64,000 nt of DNA, from the NCBI RefSeq assembly GCF_008692785.1, contig NZ_VXJV01000006.1:338754-402753 (forward strand). Reading direction: 5' to 3'. The translations under genes were made by a program, and so were the position numbers. Source of the DNA: Salmonella enterica subsp. diarizonae (GTDB lineage Bacteria > Pseudomonadota > Gammaproteobacteria > Enterobacterales > Enterobacteriaceae). The notes under the pieces were generated by a model. That model made no database searches. It had not been told where the DNA came from and worked only from the letters and a program-made list of their open reading frames with translations. This document shows, in pieces, positions 1-10,886 of this stretch (its first letter is position 1; every line of letters starts with the position of its first letter).

Positions 1-778
1 GCACAGCGAGCGTCTGGCCGACGTACAATTACCCGAACCGGACGAACCTCCCGCCCGCCATGCGTTACCCGATGGCGAACCACGGATCGTACTTAACGAT
101 GGCGTGGTCTCGTATAACGATCGCCCTATCCTCCACCATCTAAGCTGGCGAGTAAATCCGGGCGAACACTGGCAGATCGTCGGTCCTAACGGGGCGGGTA
201 AGTCTACGCTGCTTAGCCTTATTACTGGCGATCATCCGCAAGGCTACAGCAACGATCTCACTCTGTTCGGTCGGCGGCGAGGAAGCGGCGAAACGATTTG
301 GGATATCAAAAAACATATCGGCTACGTCAGCAGCAGTTTACATCTGGAGTACCGCGTCAGTACCACGGTGCGCAATGTAGTTCTCTCCGGCTATTTCGAT
401 TCTATCGGCATTTACCAGGCCGTTTCAGACAGGCAACGAAAGCTGGCGCAACAGTGGCTGGATATTCTGGGAATCGATAAGCGTACGGCGGATGCCCCCT
501 TCCACAGCCTCTCCTGGGGACAGCAGAGGCTGGCGCTGATCGTGCGCGCGCTGGTTAAGCATCCGACAGTGTTGATACTGGATGAGCCGCTGCAAGGGCT
601 CGACCCGCTGAACCGCCAACTGGTACGCCGTTTTGTCGATGTATTAATTCTCCAGGGAGAGACCCAACTGCTGTTCGTTTCCCATCATGCAGAGGATGCG
701 CCTGCCTGTATTACCCATCGGCTGGAATTTGTGCCAGAAGGCGACCACTATCTCTATCGGCAATCTACGTTACCTTAA
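1..778 (+). CDS. modF: ModF, C-terminal ABC ATPase domain (5' end outside window)
   Basis: The reading frame is open from base 2 and stops at 778, giving the last 258 residues of a protein of about 490 residues. What remains is one complete ABC ATPase domain: Walker A GPNGAGKST, a signature-like LSWGQQRL, Walker B VLILDEP followed by LQGLD, and a switch histidine in SHHAED. ModF is a soluble tandem-ABC protein of the molybdate locus, and its exact role is poorly defined. The position just upstream of galETKM is the conserved enteric arrangement. The first ABC domain lies before the window. A short GC stem with a T run follows the stop. Confidence 0.9.
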   Translation, partial: HSERLADVQLPEPDEPPARHALPDGEPRIVLNDGVVSYNDRPILHHLSWRVNPGEHWQIVGPNGAGKSTLLSLITGDHPQGYSNDLTLFGRRRGSGETIWDIKKHIGYVSSSLHLEYRVSTTVRNVVLSGYFDSIGIYQAVSDRQRKLAQQWLDILGIDKRTADAPFHSLSWGQQRLALIVRALVKHPTVLILDEPLQGLDPLNRQLVRRFVDVLILQGETQLLFVSHHAEDAPACITHRLEFVPEGDHYLYRQSTLP

Positions 779-787
779 TGCCAACCG

Positions 788-810
788 GGGCGTGTGAAGC
801 GCCCTTTTTT
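788..810 (+). terminator. Rho-independent terminator after modF
   Basis: A GGGCG/CGCCC stem with a 7-nt loop is followed directly by six T residues, ten bases after the modF stop codon. It separates modF from the gal promoter. Confidence 0.75.
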
Positions 811-897
811 CGTGCTTTTTCAGATAAAAGGCGTGATCATTCTAAAATCCATTGATTTATCATCAAATTATTGGCGACTATTTGTGAGCTAACTCAA

Positions 898-913
898 GTG
901 TAAACGATTCCAC
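898..913 (+). promoter_or_regulatory. gal external operator O_E (GalR/GalS)
   Basis: GTGTAAACGATTCCAC matches the E. coli gal external operator as I recall it. It lies just upstream of the CRP site and promoter. GalR or GalS bound here and at O_I inside galE represses the operon by looping. Confidence 0.9.
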
Positions 914-960
914 TAATTTATTACATGTCACACTTTTCGCATCTTTGTTATGCTATGGTT
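914..960 (+). promoter_or_regulatory. gal promoters P1/P2 with CRP site
   Basis: ATGTCACACTTTT (the reverse of a TGTGACAT half site) lies at about 924-936. It is followed by overlapping -10 elements TATGCT (949-954, P2) and TATGGT (954-959, P1). This matches the layout of the E. coli gal promoter, in which cAMP-CRP favours P1 and inhibits P2. The galE ATG is at 992. Confidence 0.85.
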
Positions 961-991
961 ATTCCATACCATATGCTTAACGGAGCGAATT

Positions 992-2008
992 ATGAGAGTA
1001 TTGGTTACAGGTGGTAGCGGTTACATTGGAAGTCATACCTGTGTGCAATTGCTGCAAAATGGTCATGACGTCGTCATCCTCGATAACCTCTGCAACAGCA
1101 AGCGCAGTGTACTGCCCGTTATCGAACGTCTGGGCGGTAAGCACCCGACCTTTGTCGAAGGCGATATTCGCAACGAAGCGCTTATAACCGAAATTCTGCA
1201 CGATCACGCGATTGATACCGTGATTCACTTTGCCGGCCTGAAAGCCGTCGGCGAATCGGTCGCCAGGCCGCTGGAGTACTATGACAACAACGTCAACGGT
1301 ACGCTGCGGTTGATCAGCGCAATGCGTGCGGCCAACGTTAAAAACCTTATTTTTAGCTCCTCCGCCACTGTTTATGGCGATCAGCCCAAAATTCCTTACG
1401 TCGAAAGTTTTCCTACCGGCACGCCGCAAAGCCCCTATGGCAAAAGTAAATTGATGGTAGAACAGATCCTCACCGATCTGCAAAAAGCCCAGCCGGAGTG
1501 GAGTATTGCGCTGCTGCGTTATTTCAACCCGGTCGGCGCGCACCCGTCGGGCGACATGGGAGAAGATCCGCAAGGTATTCCGAATAACCTGATGCCCTAT
1601 ATCGCCCAGGTCGCCGTGGGTCGTCGCGAATCGCTCGCCGTTTTCGGCAACGATTACCCGACCGAAGATGGCACCGGCGTGCGCGATTACATTCACGTTA
1701 TGGACTTAGCCGACGGGCACGTCGTGGCGATGGAAAAACTGGCGGACAAACCCGGCGTACATATTTATAACCTCGGCGCTGGCGTCGGCAGTAGCGTACT
1801 GGATGTGGTCAACGCCTTTAGTAAAGCCTGCGGTAAGCCCATTAATTACCACTTCGCACCGCGTCGCGACGGCGATCTGCCAGCGTATTGGGCGGATGCC
1901 AGCAAAGCCGATCGCGAGCTGAACTGGCGTGTCACCCGCACGCTTGACGAAATGGCGCAGGACACCTGGCACTGGCAGTCACGCCATCCGCAGGGATACC
2001 CAGATTAA
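992..2008 (+). CDS. galE: UDP-glucose 4-epimerase
   Basis: A 338-residue protein that interconverts UDP-glucose and UDP-galactose in the Leloir pathway and supplies UDP-galactose for surface polysaccharides. It has the N-terminal Rossmann motif GGSGYIGSH and the short-chain dehydrogenase catalytic pair in SPYGKSK (Tyr-x3-Lys), with a Ser in the SSSATVYG segment. The start at 992 is chosen because it follows GGAGCG and begins [13 protein letters not shown] as in E. coli. The in-frame upstream codon at 950 would add 14 residues that lie over the promoter. It is the first gene of galETKM. Its UDP-galactose could feed the glf locus at the end of the window. Confidence 0.97.
   Translation: MRVLVTGGSGYIGSHTCVQLLQNGHDVVILDNLCNSKRSVLPVIERLGGKHPTFVEGDIRNEALITEILHDHAIDTVIHFAGLKAVGESVARPLEYYDNNVNGTLRLISAMRAANVKNLIFSSSATVYGDQPKIPYVESFPTGTPQSPYGKSKLMVEQILTDLQKAQPEWSIALLRYFNPVGAHPSGDMGEDPQGIPNNLMPYIAQVAVGRRESLAVFGNDYPTEDGTGVRDYIHVMDLADGHVVAMEKLADKPGVHIYNLGAGVGSSVLDVVNAFSKACGKPINYHFAPRRDGDLPAYWADASKADRELNWRVTRTLDEMAQDTWHWQSRHPQGYPD
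1011..1026 (+). promoter_or_regulatory. gal internal operator O_I
   Basis: GTGGTAGCGGTTACAT lies inside the galE coding sequence and matches the E. coli internal operator. Its spacing of 113 bp from O_E fits the known GalR/HU repression loop. Confidence 0.88.
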
Positions 2009-2018
2009 GGATGTTGTT

Positions 2019-3065
2019 ATGACCCCATTTAATCCCATCGCTCATCCACATCGTCGTTATAACCCGCTTACCGGTCAGTGGATTCTGGTTTCGCCGCATC
2101 GCGCAAAACGCCCCTGGCAGGGGGCGCAGGAAACGCCGTCTCAGCAAATACTACCGGCGCACGATCCGGACTGCTTCCTGTGCGCGGGCAATACGCGTGT
2201 GACTGGCGATAAAAATCCCGATTACAAAGGGACTTACGTCTTTACTAACGATTTCGCGGCGCTGATGGCCGACACGCCGGATGCGCCGGACAGCCACGAT
2301 CCGCTGATGCGCTGTCAGAGCGCGCGTGGCACCAGCCGCGTGATCTGCTTTTCTCCCGATCACAGTAAAACGCTGCCGGAGTTGAGCCTGCCCGCGCTGA
2401 CGGAAATCGTGAGAACCTGGCAGACGCAGACCGCCGAGTTAGGCAAAACCTATCCGTGGGTGCAGGTCTTTGAAAATAAAGGCGCGGCGATGGGCTGTTC
2501 GAACCCGCATCCGCATGGACAGATCTGGGCCAACAGCTTTCTGCCAAATGAGGCCGAACGCGAAGATCGTTTACAAAAAGCCTATTTCACCGAGCAGCGT
2601 TCGCCAATGCTGGTGGATTATGTACAGCGAGAACTGGCGGACGGCAGCCGTACCGTGGTCGAAACCGAACACTGGCTGGCGGTGGTGCCTTACTGGGCGG
2701 CGTGGCCGTTCGAAACGCTACTGTTACCCAAAACGCATGTCCTGCGCATTACCGATTTAAGCGACGAGCAGCGCGACTCTTTGGCACTGGCGTTGAAAAA
2801 GCTGACCAGTCGTTATGACAACCTGTTTCAGTGTTCCTTCCCCTACTCAATGGGCTGGCACGGCGCGCCGTTTAACGGTGAAGAAAACGCGCACTGGCAG
2901 TTGCACGCGCACTTTTATCCACCGCTGCTGCGCTCTGCGACCGTCCGTAAATTTATGGTCGGCTATGAGATGCTGGCGGAAACCCAGCGTGATTTAACCG
3001 CAGAACAAGCGGCTGAACGCCTGCGTGCGGTCAGCGACATCCATTTTCGCGAATCCGGAGTATAA
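2019..3065 (+). CDS. galT: galactose-1-phosphate uridylyltransferase
   Basis: A 348-residue enzyme that transfers UMP from UDP-glucose to galactose-1-phosphate. The active-site HPH motif is seen in [11 protein letters not shown], and a CxxC metal site in CFLCAG. The start at 2019 ([17 protein letters not shown]) gives the family length and is 10 bases after the galE stop. An in-frame upstream extension from 1929 overlaps galE and is not used. It is followed by galK after two bases. Confidence 0.97.
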   Translation: MTPFNPIAHPHRRYNPLTGQWILVSPHRAKRPWQGAQETPSQQILPAHDPDCFLCAGNTRVTGDKNPDYKGTYVFTNDFAALMADTPDAPDSHDPLMRCQSARGTSRVICFSPDHSKTLPELSLPALTEIVRTWQTQTAELGKTYPWVQVFENKGAAMGCSNPHPHGQIWANSFLPNEAEREDRLQKAYFTEQRSPMLVDYVQRELADGSRTVVETEHWLAVVPYWAAWPFETLLLPKTHVLRITDLSDEQRDSLALALKKLTSRYDNLFQCSFPYSMGWHGAPFNGEENAHWQLHAHFYPPLLRSATVRKFMVGYEMLAETQRDLTAEQAAERLRAVSDIHFRESGV

Positions 3066-3067
3066 AA

Positions 3068-4216
3068 ATGAATCTGAAAGAGAAAACGCGCTCTCTGTTT
3101 GCTGAAATTTTCGGCTACCCTGCCACCCACACGATTCAGGCGCCAGGCCGCGTCAATCTGATCGGCGAGCACACTGATTACAATGATGGTTTTGTTCTGC
3201 CCTGCGCTATCGATTACCAGACCGTAATTAGCTGTGCGCCGCGCGACGATCGTACCGTGCGGGTGATTGCCGCCGATTACGATAATCAGGTGGACGAATT
3301 TTCACTGGATGCGCCGATCGTGACCCACGACAGCCAGCAGTGGTCTAACTATGTGCGCGGCGTAGTGAAACACCTGCAACAGCGTAACAACGCATTTGGC
3401 GGCGTGGATATGGTCATCAGCGGCAATGTGCCGCAGGGCGCCGGGTTAAGCTCCTCCGCCTCGCTGGAAGTGGCGGTGGGCACCGTCTTCCAGCAGCTTT
3501 ATCACCTGCCGCTGGACGGCGCGCAAATTGCGCTCAACGGACAAGAGGCCGAGAACCAGTTTGTCGGCTGTAACTGCGGCATTATGGACCAGCTCATCTC
3601 TGCGCTCGGCAAAAAAGATCATGCGTTGCTGATTGATTGCCGTACGCTCGGCGCCAAAGCGGTTTCCATGCCGAAAGGCGTCGCCGTGGTGATCATCAAT
3701 AGTAACTTTAAGCGCACTCTGGTGGGCAGCGAGTATAATACCCGCCGTGAACAGTGCGAAACCGGCGCCCGTTTCTTCCAGCAGCCGGCCCTGCGCGATG
3801 TCAGCCTCGAGGCGTTCAATGCCGTTGCCAGCGAGCTGGACCCGGTAGTCGCAAAACGCGTTCGCCATGTATTGAGCGAAAATGCGCGCACCGTTGAAGC
3901 AGCAAGCGCGCTGGAGAAAGGTGATTTGCAACGTATGGGCCAACTGATGGCGGAATCCCATGCCTCGATGCGCGATGATTTCGAAATTACCGTCCCGCAG
4001 ATAGACACGCTGGTAGACATCGTCAAAGCGACCATCGGCGATAAAGGCGGCGTGCGCATGACCGGCGGCGGCTTCGGTGGATGTGTTGTCGCGCTGATCC
4101 CGGAAGATCTGGTTCCCGCCGTTCAGCAGGCCGTTGCGCAGCAGTACGAAGCGAAAACCGGTATCAAAGAAACCTTTTATGTATGCAAACCGTCGCAAGG
4201 AGCAGGACAGTGCTAA
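3068..4216 (+). CDS. galK: galactokinase
   Basis: A 382-residue GHMP-family kinase that phosphorylates galactose at C1. It has the substrate-binding signature [17 protein letters not shown] near residues 27-43, the ATP-binding loop [14 protein letters not shown] near 120-135, and the C-terminal glycine-rich motif MTGGGFGGC. It is the third gene of galETKM, beginning two bases after the galT stop. Its last codons overlap the GTG start of galM. Confidence 0.97.
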   Translation: MNLKEKTRSLFAEIFGYPATHTIQAPGRVNLIGEHTDYNDGFVLPCAIDYQTVISCAPRDDRTVRVIAADYDNQVDEFSLDAPIVTHDSQQWSNYVRGVVKHLQQRNNAFGGVDMVISGNVPQGAGLSSSASLEVAVGTVFQQLYHLPLDGAQIALNGQEAENQFVGCNCGIMDQLISALGKKDHALLIDCRTLGAKAVSMPKGVAVVIINSNFKRTLVGSEYNTRREQCETGARFFQQPALRDVSLEAFNAVASELDPVVAKRVRHVLSENARTVEAASALEKGDLQRMGQLMAESHASMRDDFEITVPQIDTLVDIVKATIGDKGGVRMTGGGFGGCVVALIPEDLVPAVQQAVAQQYEAKTGIKETFYVCKPSQGAGQC

Positions 4217-5250
4217 ATGAAACGCCCGCACTAGCCCCCGATGGTCAGCCGTACCGCCTGTTAACCCTGCGCAACAGCGCAGGGATGGTGGTAACGCTGA
4301 TGGACTGGGGAGCCACTCTTCTTTCTGCCCGTATTCCGCTGTCTGACGGCAGCGTTCGGGAAGCATTGCTGGGCTGTGCCAGCCCGGAACACTATTCTGA
4401 ACAGACGTCGTTCCTCGGCACCTCTATTGGCCGTTACGCGAACCGTATCGCCAATAGCTGCTATACGTTTGCCGGCGAAACCGTACAGTTAAGCCCAAGC
4501 CAGGGCGAAAACCAGCTACACGGTGGACCGGAAGGCTTTGACAAGCGCCGCTGGCAAATTGTGAATCAGAACGATCGCCAGGTATTATTCGCGCTCACCT
4601 CTGATGACGGCGACCAGGGCTTTCCCGGCCATCTTTGCGCCACGGCGCAATATCGTCTGACCGATGACAATCGAATCTCCATCACCTACCGTGCGACGGT
4701 CGATAAACCCTGTCCGGTGAATTTGACTAACCACGTCTATTTTAATCTGGACGGCGATCGGACCGACGTGCGTCAACATAAGCTGCAAATTCTGGCGGAT
4801 GAGTATCTGCCAGTAGATGAATACGGTATTCCACGTCAGGGGCTAAAATCGGTGGCCAACACCTCATTTGACTTCCGGATGCCAAAAGTCATCGCCAGCG
4901 AGTTTCTCGCCGATGACGATCAGCGCAAGGTTAAAGGCTACGATCATGCTTTCCTGCTACAGACGCAGGGTGATGGAAAAAAGCCGGCGGCCCGTCTGTG
5001 GTCACAGGATGGAAAGCTACAAATGATGGTTTACACCACTGCCCCGGCGCTACAGTTTTATTCCGGCAATTATCTGGCGGGTACGCCTGCCCGCGGGCCA
5101 GAACCTTATGCAGACTGGCAAGGGCTGGCGCTGGAAAGCGAACTGCTGCCGGACAGCCCGAATCATCCTGAATGGCCGCAGCCTGACTGTATCCTTCGCC
5201 CCGGCGAGGAGTACGCCAGCCTGACCGAGTATCAGTTTATTCCGTCCTGA
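4210..5250 (+). CDS. galM: aldose 1-epimerase (mutarotase)
   Basis: A 346-residue enzyme that converts beta-D-galactose to alpha-D-galactose, the galactokinase substrate. Family features include [22 protein letters not shown] (catalytic His) and the C-terminal GLALESE segment with the catalytic Glu. The start is a GTG at 4210 inside the end of galK (7-bp overlap), preceded by AAGGAGCAGG. This gives the protein start [12 protein letters not shown], matching E. coli. It closes the gal operon, and a GC-rich stem-loop follows. Confidence 0.95.
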   Translation: MLNETPALAPDGQPYRLLTLRNSAGMVVTLMDWGATLLSARIPLSDGSVREALLGCASPEHYSEQTSFLGTSIGRYANRIANSCYTFAGETVQLSPSQGENQLHGGPEGFDKRRWQIVNQNDRQVLFALTSDDGDQGFPGHLCATAQYRLTDDNRISITYRATVDKPCPVNLTNHVYFNLDGDRTDVRQHKLQILADEYLPVDEYGIPRQGLKSVANTSFDFRMPKVIASEFLADDDQRKVKGYDHAFLLQTQGDGKKPAARLWSQDGKLQMMVYTTAPALQFYSGNYLAGTPARGPEPYADWQGLALESELLPDSPNHPEWPQPDCILRPGEEYASLTEYQFIPS

Positions 5251-5256
5251 CGATAT

Positions 5257-5281
5257 GCCCGGCGACGCTAATCCGCCGGGC
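5257..5281. terminator. Stem-loop between convergent galM and chbG-like gene
   Basis: GCCCGGCG and CGCCGGGC form an 8-bp stem around a 9-nt loop, followed on the plus strand by an AT-rich run. It sits between two converging genes and probably ends transcription from galM. The T run is imperfect. Confidence 0.6.
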
Positions 5282-5287
5282 TATTTA

Positions 5288-6034
5288 TTACAGATCGTTG
5301 TAGGTTCCCAGGCGGAAACCTTGCGCCAGAATATCTTGTTTCAACGTCGCTGACGTCAGCACGTCCAGCTCATCCAATCGCGGATAACAATAGCTGCTTT
5401 GCAGAGCAATTTTATCGATAAATCCCGGGTGGCACATCAGCTCAACGGACTGTTCTTTCCCTGTTGCTGCGCGTGTCAAAGCCGCAAGAATAAAATGGGC
5501 TGAGACATTCTCTGCATAAAAATTGCTGATAAAGTTATCAACGCCTTTTACGCCTTGCGTAGAAATAGCATGCTGTCGATCGAGACGCAACGGAAGTCCG
5601 GTTTCTCCCGCAAATCGTACAACATGCTTCCAGACCTGGGGAATAAAATGCGCATGGTGATGGCTATCAATATGCGTAGGCGCTCGTCCAAAGAGCCGGA
5701 CAAAACCTTCATACTGCCTGTGTAATTCAGTCACTAGTTCATCATCCTGAATTTTCCCTTGTGCGGCGGCCTGCCAGAGCCATTTCCCCAGCATACCTTC
5801 TCTTTCCAGCGAAGGCATACTGGACAATGGCGCGCCAAAACTGAGAACAAAATGCAACCCCACGCCAAGCAAAGGAAAATCGGCGCTAATTGCTGCCGCA
5901 TGTTCAATACCATCGGCATTCATCATAGCCGTTGTTGACGTAACCAACCCGTGACGATGCGCTTCAATAATGCCGTAATTTATGCCAGGACTTAAACCAA
6001 AATCATCGGCATTAACAATTAACAGTTTCGTCAT
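5288..6034 (-). CDS. ChbG-like chitooligosaccharide deacetylase (YdjC family)
   Basis: A 248-residue YdjC-fold protein very like E. coli ChbG. That enzyme removes one acetyl group from chitobiose (phosphorylated or not) so that the sugar can induce ChbR and be cleaved by ChbF. Metal-site motifs are visible: NADDFGLS near the N-terminus, HIDSHHHAHF near residue 121, and CHPGFID near 205. It is the last gene of the minus-strand operon, 15 bases after the chbF-like stop. The order chbC-chbR-chbF-chbG is that of the chb operon. Because a regular chb operon is expected elsewhere in Salmonella, this is probably a paralogue whose exact sugar may differ. Confidence 0.88.
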   Translation of the reverse strand: MTKLLIVNADDFGLSPGINYGIIEAHRHGLVTSTTAMMNADGIEHAAAISADFPLLGVGLHFVLSFGAPLSSMPSLEREGMLGKWLWQAAAQGKIQDDELVTELHRQYEGFVRLFGRAPTHIDSHHHAHFIPQVWKHVVRFAGETGLPLRLDRQHAISTQGVKGVDNFISNFYAENVSAHFILAALTRAATGKEQSVELMCHPGFIDKIALQSSYCYPRLDELDVLTSATLKQDILAQGFRLGTYNDL

Positions 6035-6049
6035 TATTCTGACCTTCTA

Positions 6050-7402
6050 TTAATGATCTCGCTGGCGAAGCAAGTTGATCGCATCAGCAAATTGAGGCAA
6101 ATACGGCTGGTTAGCAAGCAGCATCTCCCGCGCCAATATTTCAGCGCCCTGATCTGAACCGACTAAAGGATTGAGATTGAGCGCCAGTAATACATCATCC
6201 ATTCGTCCGCTCAAGGCCGCATTGGCGGTTGCAATTTCAAAAATTTTTATCGTGTAAATTAATCCTAAAACTTTCTCGTCAAAATGTGTGATGCGTGGAT
6301 GCGGTGTAGCCCCATTCTTGCCTAACAGGCAGGTCATTTCTACGGACCAGTCCACAGGAATATTGTTGATATGACCATGATGAGGCACGTTAATATAATG
6401 TTCCGTTTGTTTATCATTATAAATTGCATTGATAACCTCACACGCCGCATCGGAATAATAAGAACCACCACGAGATTCCAGTTCCGCAGGCTTACTATTC
6501 TGTTCAGGCTTTTTATAAATCCCGAATAGCTGTTTTTCCAATTTCTGTACAACCTGCGCACGAACACTGCCTTTGTAATACTCTCCCATTTCTATTGCCA
6601 GCATTTCTTTAGATTTAAAATAATAAAGTAGATAGGAGCATGGCAGTAAATTGAGCGAACGCAGTAGCCCTCCACTAAATGGCAGGCTAAATATGTTTTT
6701 AACCGAACTGCCGCTTATAGTACCGGATGTTACCAGATTCATTACCTCAGCAAAACGTGACTGCCCGTTTACCCAAATATTGCCGATAAATACTAAATGA
6801 TTGAGGCCAAACAGATCGATAGAAAGAGAGTCTTCTTTTGTTAATGACAGAAGGTCCTCAATGAGCATCCGCATCCCTACCGGGACGTTGCAGACGCCAA
6901 TAAAACGTTTGAAACGAGTATGTCGATAGACGGCTTCTGTTACCATTCCGGCAGGGTTGGTGAAATTAATAATCCACGCCTGAGGACAAATCTGCTGGAC
7001 ATCTTTCACAATATCAAAAATAACGGGAATGGTGCGTAACCCTTTAAATAACCCGCCCGCACCATTAGTCTCTTGCCCAAGATAACCATGTGCCAGTGGG
7101 ATACGCTCATCCTGCTCACGCGCCTTTAGCTGACCAACCCGGAATTGTGTTGTGACGAAATCCGCATCCTTTAACGCTTCCTGTCGATTTAAACTTTTAT
7201 AAATCGCTATCGGCACTCCCGCCTGTGCGACCATACGTTGGCAAAGCGCAAAAATAATATCGAGTTTTTCGCTACCTTCTTCGATATCCACCAGCCATAA
7301 CTCACTGACAGGTAACTCATCATAGCGTTTAATAAATCCATCAAGAAGTTCAGGAGTGTAACTACTTCCTCCTCCAATAGTCACTACTTTTAATTTTTTC
7401 AT
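6050..7402 (-). CDS. ChbF-like 6-phospho-beta-glucosidase, GH4 family
   Basis: A 450-residue NAD+/Mn2+-dependent glycoside hydrolase of family GH4, closely resembling E. coli ChbF. Those enzymes cleave phosphorylated chitobiose or cellobiose in the cytoplasm by a redox-assisted elimination. Visible motifs are the NAD-binding [14 protein letters not shown] at the N-terminus, [17 protein letters not shown], the metal-binding Cys in GVCNVPVG and the His in FGLNHL. Its ATG overlaps the end of the upstream regulator by four bases, indicating translational coupling. Specificity (6-phospho-glucoside or de-N-acetylated chitobiose-6-P) cannot be told from sequence. Confidence 0.9.
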   Translation of the reverse strand: MKKLKVVTIGGGSSYTPELLDGFIKRYDELPVSELWLVDIEEGSEKLDIIFALCQRMVAQAGVPIAIYKSLNRQEALKDADFVTTQFRVGQLKAREQDERIPLAHGYLGQETNGAGGLFKGLRTIPVIFDIVKDVQQICPQAWIINFTNPAGMVTEAVYRHTRFKRFIGVCNVPVGMRMLIEDLLSLTKEDSLSIDLFGLNHLVFIGNIWVNGQSRFAEVMNLVTSGTISGSSVKNIFSLPFSGGLLRSLNLLPCSYLLYYFKSKEMLAIEMGEYYKGSVRAQVVQKLEKQLFGIYKKPEQNSKPAELESRGGSYYSDAACEVINAIYNDKQTEHYINVPHHGHINNIPVDWSVEMTCLLGKNGATPHPRITHFDEKVLGLIYTIKIFEIATANAALSGRMDDVLLALNLNPLVGSDQGAEILAREMLLANQPYLPQFADAINLLRQRDH

Positions 7403-8232
7403 ATATACTCCTGCTGTGAGCTCGCCAATTTCCGTCGGTAATTGCCTGGGGTGAATGAGGTCATTTTCTTAAAGTTATTGATAAAAATTCCAGGACTACT
7501 AAATCCGGCCTCAAAAGCAATATCAGCAACCGAAAAATTAGTGGTCTCCAGTTGTTTTTTACAATAGTTGATCCGAATAGCATTTATTATCTGACCGGGC
7601 GTCTTGTGATAATAACGATTAGTAGCCCGTGTAAGATAAGATTGCGTTTTCCCGGAAAGCCTTACCATATTATTCAACGCATCATCGGAAAACATTGATT
7701 TTTTGTGCATGTCGCTGACGAGTTGTTTTAGCCAGCCGGGTATTGCATCCGACCGTGAATTATCCTCATAATGCTGCAAACGATTGACGATATAAAAAGT
7801 GAGTAATTTATTGAACTCATCACATTCTCGTTGATGAATATCCATTGTTGATAAGGTCTGCTCTATAAAAGTTAAGAAAGCATTAGACATTGCATAAGGC
7901 TGAGACGCCACAAAACATGACGGGAGTATCGCCAGATAGTGTTCATCAAAATAGCGTCTACCTACCCCCATATTTAATATTCGCGTAACTCCATAGTCAT
8001 AAAACGTTTGATGGTAAGACCCTACCGGGATAAAGACAAAATCACCACGTTCCAGCATTACACGTTTACCATTTATCTCCTGACTACAGCTTCCTGTCAG
8101 AACTAGCGTAAATTCATAGTAGTCATGCTGATGCAGTCCACTCACACTCTCCGTTTTGTCCAAAATAAAGAAATAAAAATCTTTACCTTTTAAAAACTGG
8201 CTTTCATGTACCGTGTTGATTTCCATGTTCAC
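7399..8232 (-). CDS. ChbR-like AraC-family regulator
   Basis: A 277-residue protein with an N-terminal cupin-like sensor ([14 protein letters not shown], then [13 protein letters not shown], about residues 35-80). It ends in an AraC-type double helix-turn-helix ([35 protein letters not shown]). This is the layout of ChbR, which represses chb with NagC and activates it when a processed sugar is present. The gene lies inside the operon between the permease and hydrolase genes, as chbR does in E. coli. It probably acts on the promoter upstream of the EIIC gene. Confidence 0.85.
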   Translation of the reverse strand: MNMEINTVHESQFLKGKDFYFFILDKTESVSGLHQHDYYEFTLVLTGSCSQEINGKRVMLERGDFVFIPVGSYHQTFYDYGVTRILNMGVGRRYFDEHYLAILPSCFVASQPYAMSNAFLTFIEQTLSTMDIHQRECDEFNKLLTFYIVNRLQHYEDNSRSDAIPGWLKQLVSDMHKKSMFSDDALNNMVRLSGKTQSYLTRATNRYYHKTPGQIINAIRINYCKKQLETTNFSVADIAFEAGFSSPGIFINNFKKMTSFTPGNYRRKLASSQQEYI

Positions 8233-8238
8233 ACCTCA

Positions 8239-9597
8239 TCAAAATTTTAAGGCATTGGCGATATCTTCTTCGCTCTCATCCTCATCAATAATGTTTTGTG
8301 CTTTATTGGCAATAATGACAAAAGGGAGATAAATTAAGGTCGCTATGGCAAGGTTCACTAATGCCATAATGAGTGCAGCGATACTGCCGTTAGAATTGAA
8401 GAATGCCCCCAGCCCTACTGGCATTGTCCACGGCGCAAAATTTGTAGAGGGTGGAATAATACCTACTGAATAGACTAATAATGTGATACCAGCCAGAATA
8501 GGCTGAATGAGTACGAAGGGAATCATTAACGCCGGATTCATGATAATGGGCAGGCCAAACAGAATCGGCTCATTAATATTAAACAGTCCGGAGGGTAATG
8601 CCATCTTAGCTACCTGCCGATAGTCAGCACGGCGTGAGGCGATAAAAATAGCGAAAATCAGACTCAACGTTGCACCAGTCCCGCCGAGATAGACGTAAGA
8701 CTCCAACATTGGCCCGGTCCAGAAATGAAAGGTTTTACCCGCAGCCAGCGCTGCGTCGATAGAACCATACTCAGTATAGGTCGCCATATTTTCCATTCCC
8801 CATGGGCCCAGAATTCCACTATTGAGCGCAGTTAATGCCAGTCCTCCATGTACGCCAAAAAACCACAGTAAGGCATTAAATATCACATATGCCCATCCAA
8901 CGATGCTACCGAGCGACGCTAGTGGTGTCGCAATCGAATTCATAATCACCTGATGAAAATGGGTGCCAGCCAACGACAGCCCCCATGCAATCAGTCCCAT
9001 CATGAAAAGAATAATAAAACCTGGGATTAATGCCGTAAATGAGCGCGAAACCGATTCCGGTACGCTGTCAGGTAATTTGATAACCCAGTTCTGACGGATA
9101 ATAAAAGTGAATATCTCAGCAACGACCAGACCAATAATAATACCCGATATAATATTTGCGCCGCCAAGCCAGTTTGCGCCAATAGCGCTAACATCTCCTA
9201 CTGTAAACGGCGTAACCGTCATAAAAGAGGCAATCGATAATAAGCCGGCAGCGAGCGCATCCACTTTACGCTCTTCAGCCAACGCCATGCCAATAAAAAA
9301 TGGCGTCATCAATGACATTATTCCCAACGTTCCATTATATACGCTACTGCCTATAACTTTTAGTTGTTCCAGTGATGCAAGAGTATTCGCATCCAGGCGA
9401 ATACCCATAGACCAGAAAAATGATCCTTCACCAAAATTCAACAAAACATTATTTATCAGAACAAATATCGCTCCAACAAGCGTTAATGGCATTAGCCTGA
9501 TAAAACCATTTTTAATAGCGTTAACATGTATCTGTTTACCCAGCGTTACCGCAACAGGTAAAATCACCCTTTCCAGAGAACTTATTGCGCCAGACAT
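8239..9597 (-). CDS. PTS EIIC permease, lactose/cellobiose family (ChbC/CelB-like)
   Basis: A 452-residue membrane protein with about ten hydrophobic segments. The family active-site region includes [17 protein letters not shown] near residue 325. It is the sugar channel of a phosphotransferase system for beta-diglucosides or chitobiose. The start at 9597 ([11 protein letters not shown]) follows GAGGG at 8 bases. A longer in-frame version from 9738 adds 47 hydrophobic but atypical residues and is not favoured. It is the first gene of the operon. EIIB and EIIA genes, which flank chbC in a normal chb operon, are absent here, so the permease must borrow them from another locus. Confidence 0.87.
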   Translation of the reverse strand: MSGAISSLERVILPVAVTLGKQIHVNAIKNGFIRLMPLTLVGAIFVLINNVLLNFGEGSFFWSMGIRLDANTLASLEQLKVIGSSVYNGTLGIMSLMTPFFIGMALAEERKVDALAAGLLSIASFMTVTPFTVGDVSAIGANWLGGANIISGIIIGLVVAEIFTFIIRQNWVIKLPDSVPESVSRSFTALIPGFIILFMMGLIAWGLSLAGTHFHQVIMNSIATPLASLGSIVGWAYVIFNALLWFFGVHGGLALTALNSGILGPWGMENMATYTEYGSIDAALAAGKTFHFWTGPMLESYVYLGGTGATLSLIFAIFIASRRADYRQVAKMALPSGLFNINEPILFGLPIIMNPALMIPFVLIQPILAGITLLVYSVGIIPPSTNFAPWTMPVGLGAFFNSNGSIAALIMALVNLAIATLIYLPFVIIANKAQNIIDEDESEEDIANALKF

Positions 9598-10018
9598 AAT
9601 GAATACCCTCAAATGGAACACTTGATATGGAAAAAATGTAAATCTCTTTGACGGATAAAAACACAAACTGAATATTTCTCTCTGAATGACAAACAGGATA
9701 CATGAGGCCCCTAAAAGGCAGTAATGAGCCAGATCCATAAATTCTTTTTCATTGACCTTTTGACATGACGATTTTCACATTTCAGGGAATTAAGTAGAAG
9801 TGCTAAGCCAATGAGCAAGGTGAGAGAATCTTCGCGAATAGCTTGTTTAGTCACCAATAGCGGCAAGATTTAATTTGGTCTGATGACCTGGGTTATGCCT
9901 GATGGATTCTCACTCTTAGTACCTAAACACAACCTCTCATTAACACATACCTTACACTCAAGCCCAATTTTCGCTATTGTATAAGGATAAGCGTTGCCGC
10001 TGATGCATTACGGCAATA
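9598..10018. other. Divergent intergenic region between the EIIC gene and gpmA
   Basis: About 420 bases hold no gene that I can support. CATGACGATTTTCACA at 9764-9779 has one perfect CRP half site (TCACA) and a partial one, placed upstream of the EIIC gene. It could serve carbon-source control of the chb-like operon. The remainder is AT-rich, with possible gpmA promoter elements near its right end. Confidence 0.4.
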
Positions 10019-10038
10019 TAATGAGAATTATTATCATT
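10019..10038 (+). promoter_or_regulatory. Fur box upstream of gpmA
   Basis: AATGAGAATTATTATCATTA closely resembles the Fur consensus GATAATGATAATCATTATC and lies 26 bases before the gpmA start. Iron control of gpmA by Fur is known in E. coli, which supports the reading. Confidence 0.8.
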
Positions 10039-10063
10039 ACATATGATTTATAGGAGTGAGAGT

Positions 10064-10816
10064 ATGGCTGTAACTAAGCTGGTTCTGGTACGTCACGGTG
10101 AAAGTCAATGGAACAAAGAGAACCGTTTCACCGGCTGGTATGATGTTGACCTGTCTGAAAAAGGCGTAAGCGAAGCAAAAGCAGCAGGTAAACTGCTAAA
10201 AGAAGAAGGTTTCAGCTTTGATTTTGCCTACACTTCCGTACTGAAACGCGCTATCCATACGCTGTGGAACGTACTGGATGAACTGGATCAGGCGTGGCTG
10301 CCGGTGGAAAAATCCTGGAAACTCAATGAACGTCACTATGGCGCATTGCAGGGGCTGAATAAAGCGGAAACGGCAGAAAAATATGGTGACGAGCAGGTTA
10401 AGCAGTGGCGCCGCGGTTTTGCCGTGACGCCACCGGAACTGACCAAAGATGATGAGCGTTATCCGGGTCACGATCCACGTTATGCCAAACTGAGCGAGAA
10501 AGAACTGCCGCTGACCGAAAGCCTGGCGCTGACCATCGACCGCGTTATTCCTTACTGGAACGACACCATCCTGCCACGTATGAAGAGCGGTGAGCGCGTG
10601 ATCATCGCAGCTCACGGTAACTCATTGCGTGCGCTGGTGAAATACCTGGATAACATGAGTGAAGATGAGATTCTTGAGTTAAACATCCCGACCGGCGTGC
10701 CGCTGGTATATGAGTTCGACGAAAACTTTACGCCGATAAAACGCTACTATCTGGGCAATGCTGACGAGATCGCAGCGAAAGCGGCTGCCGTGGCGAATCA
10801 GGGTAAAGCGAAGTAA
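10064..10816 (+). CDS. gpmA: phosphoglycerate mutase, 2,3-bisphosphoglycerate-dependent
   Basis: A 250-residue glycolytic enzyme that interconverts 3- and 2-phosphoglycerate. The phospho-acceptor histidine is in [10 protein letters not shown] (residue 11), and the second catalytic histidine in [11 protein letters not shown]. The start at 10064 ([12 protein letters not shown]) follows AGGAG and gives the family length. An in-frame codon 21 bases earlier would cover the ribosome site. The gene stands alone with a Fur box upstream and a REP element downstream. Confidence 0.97.
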   Translation: MAVTKLVLVRHGESQWNKENRFTGWYDVDLSEKGVSEAKAAGKLLKEEGFSFDFAYTSVLKRAIHTLWNVLDELDQAWLPVEKSWKLNERHYGALQGLNKAETAEKYGDEQVKQWRRGFAVTPPELTKDDERYPGHDPRYAKLSEKELPLTESLALTIDRVIPYWNDTILPRMKSGERVIIAAHGNSLRALVKYLDNMSEDEILELNIPTGVPLVYEFDENFTPIKRYYLGNADEIAAKAAAVANQGKAK

Positions 10817-10822
10817 TCACGT

Positions 10823-10881
10823 TTGCCGTATCCGGCCTACGAGCAATGGGTAGGTCGGATAAGCGCAACGTCATCAGGCAA
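10823..10881. repeat. REP/BIME element
   Basis: GCCGTATCCGGCCTAC and a reverse copy with TAGGTCGGATAAGCGCAACG and CATCAGGCA form the paired inverted units typical of enterobacterial REP sequences, between the convergent gpmA and ABC transporter genes. Confidence 0.85.
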
Positions 10882-10886
10882 CAGTC

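Noticed and set aside
977..1696. Long minus-strand ORF opposite galE
   Set aside because: It mirrors galE, which is a clear full-length gene; codon-complement shadow.
8239..9738. Longer EIIC version starting at 9738
   Set aside because: The extra 47 residues are not family-like, and a good ribosome site precedes the Met at 9597.
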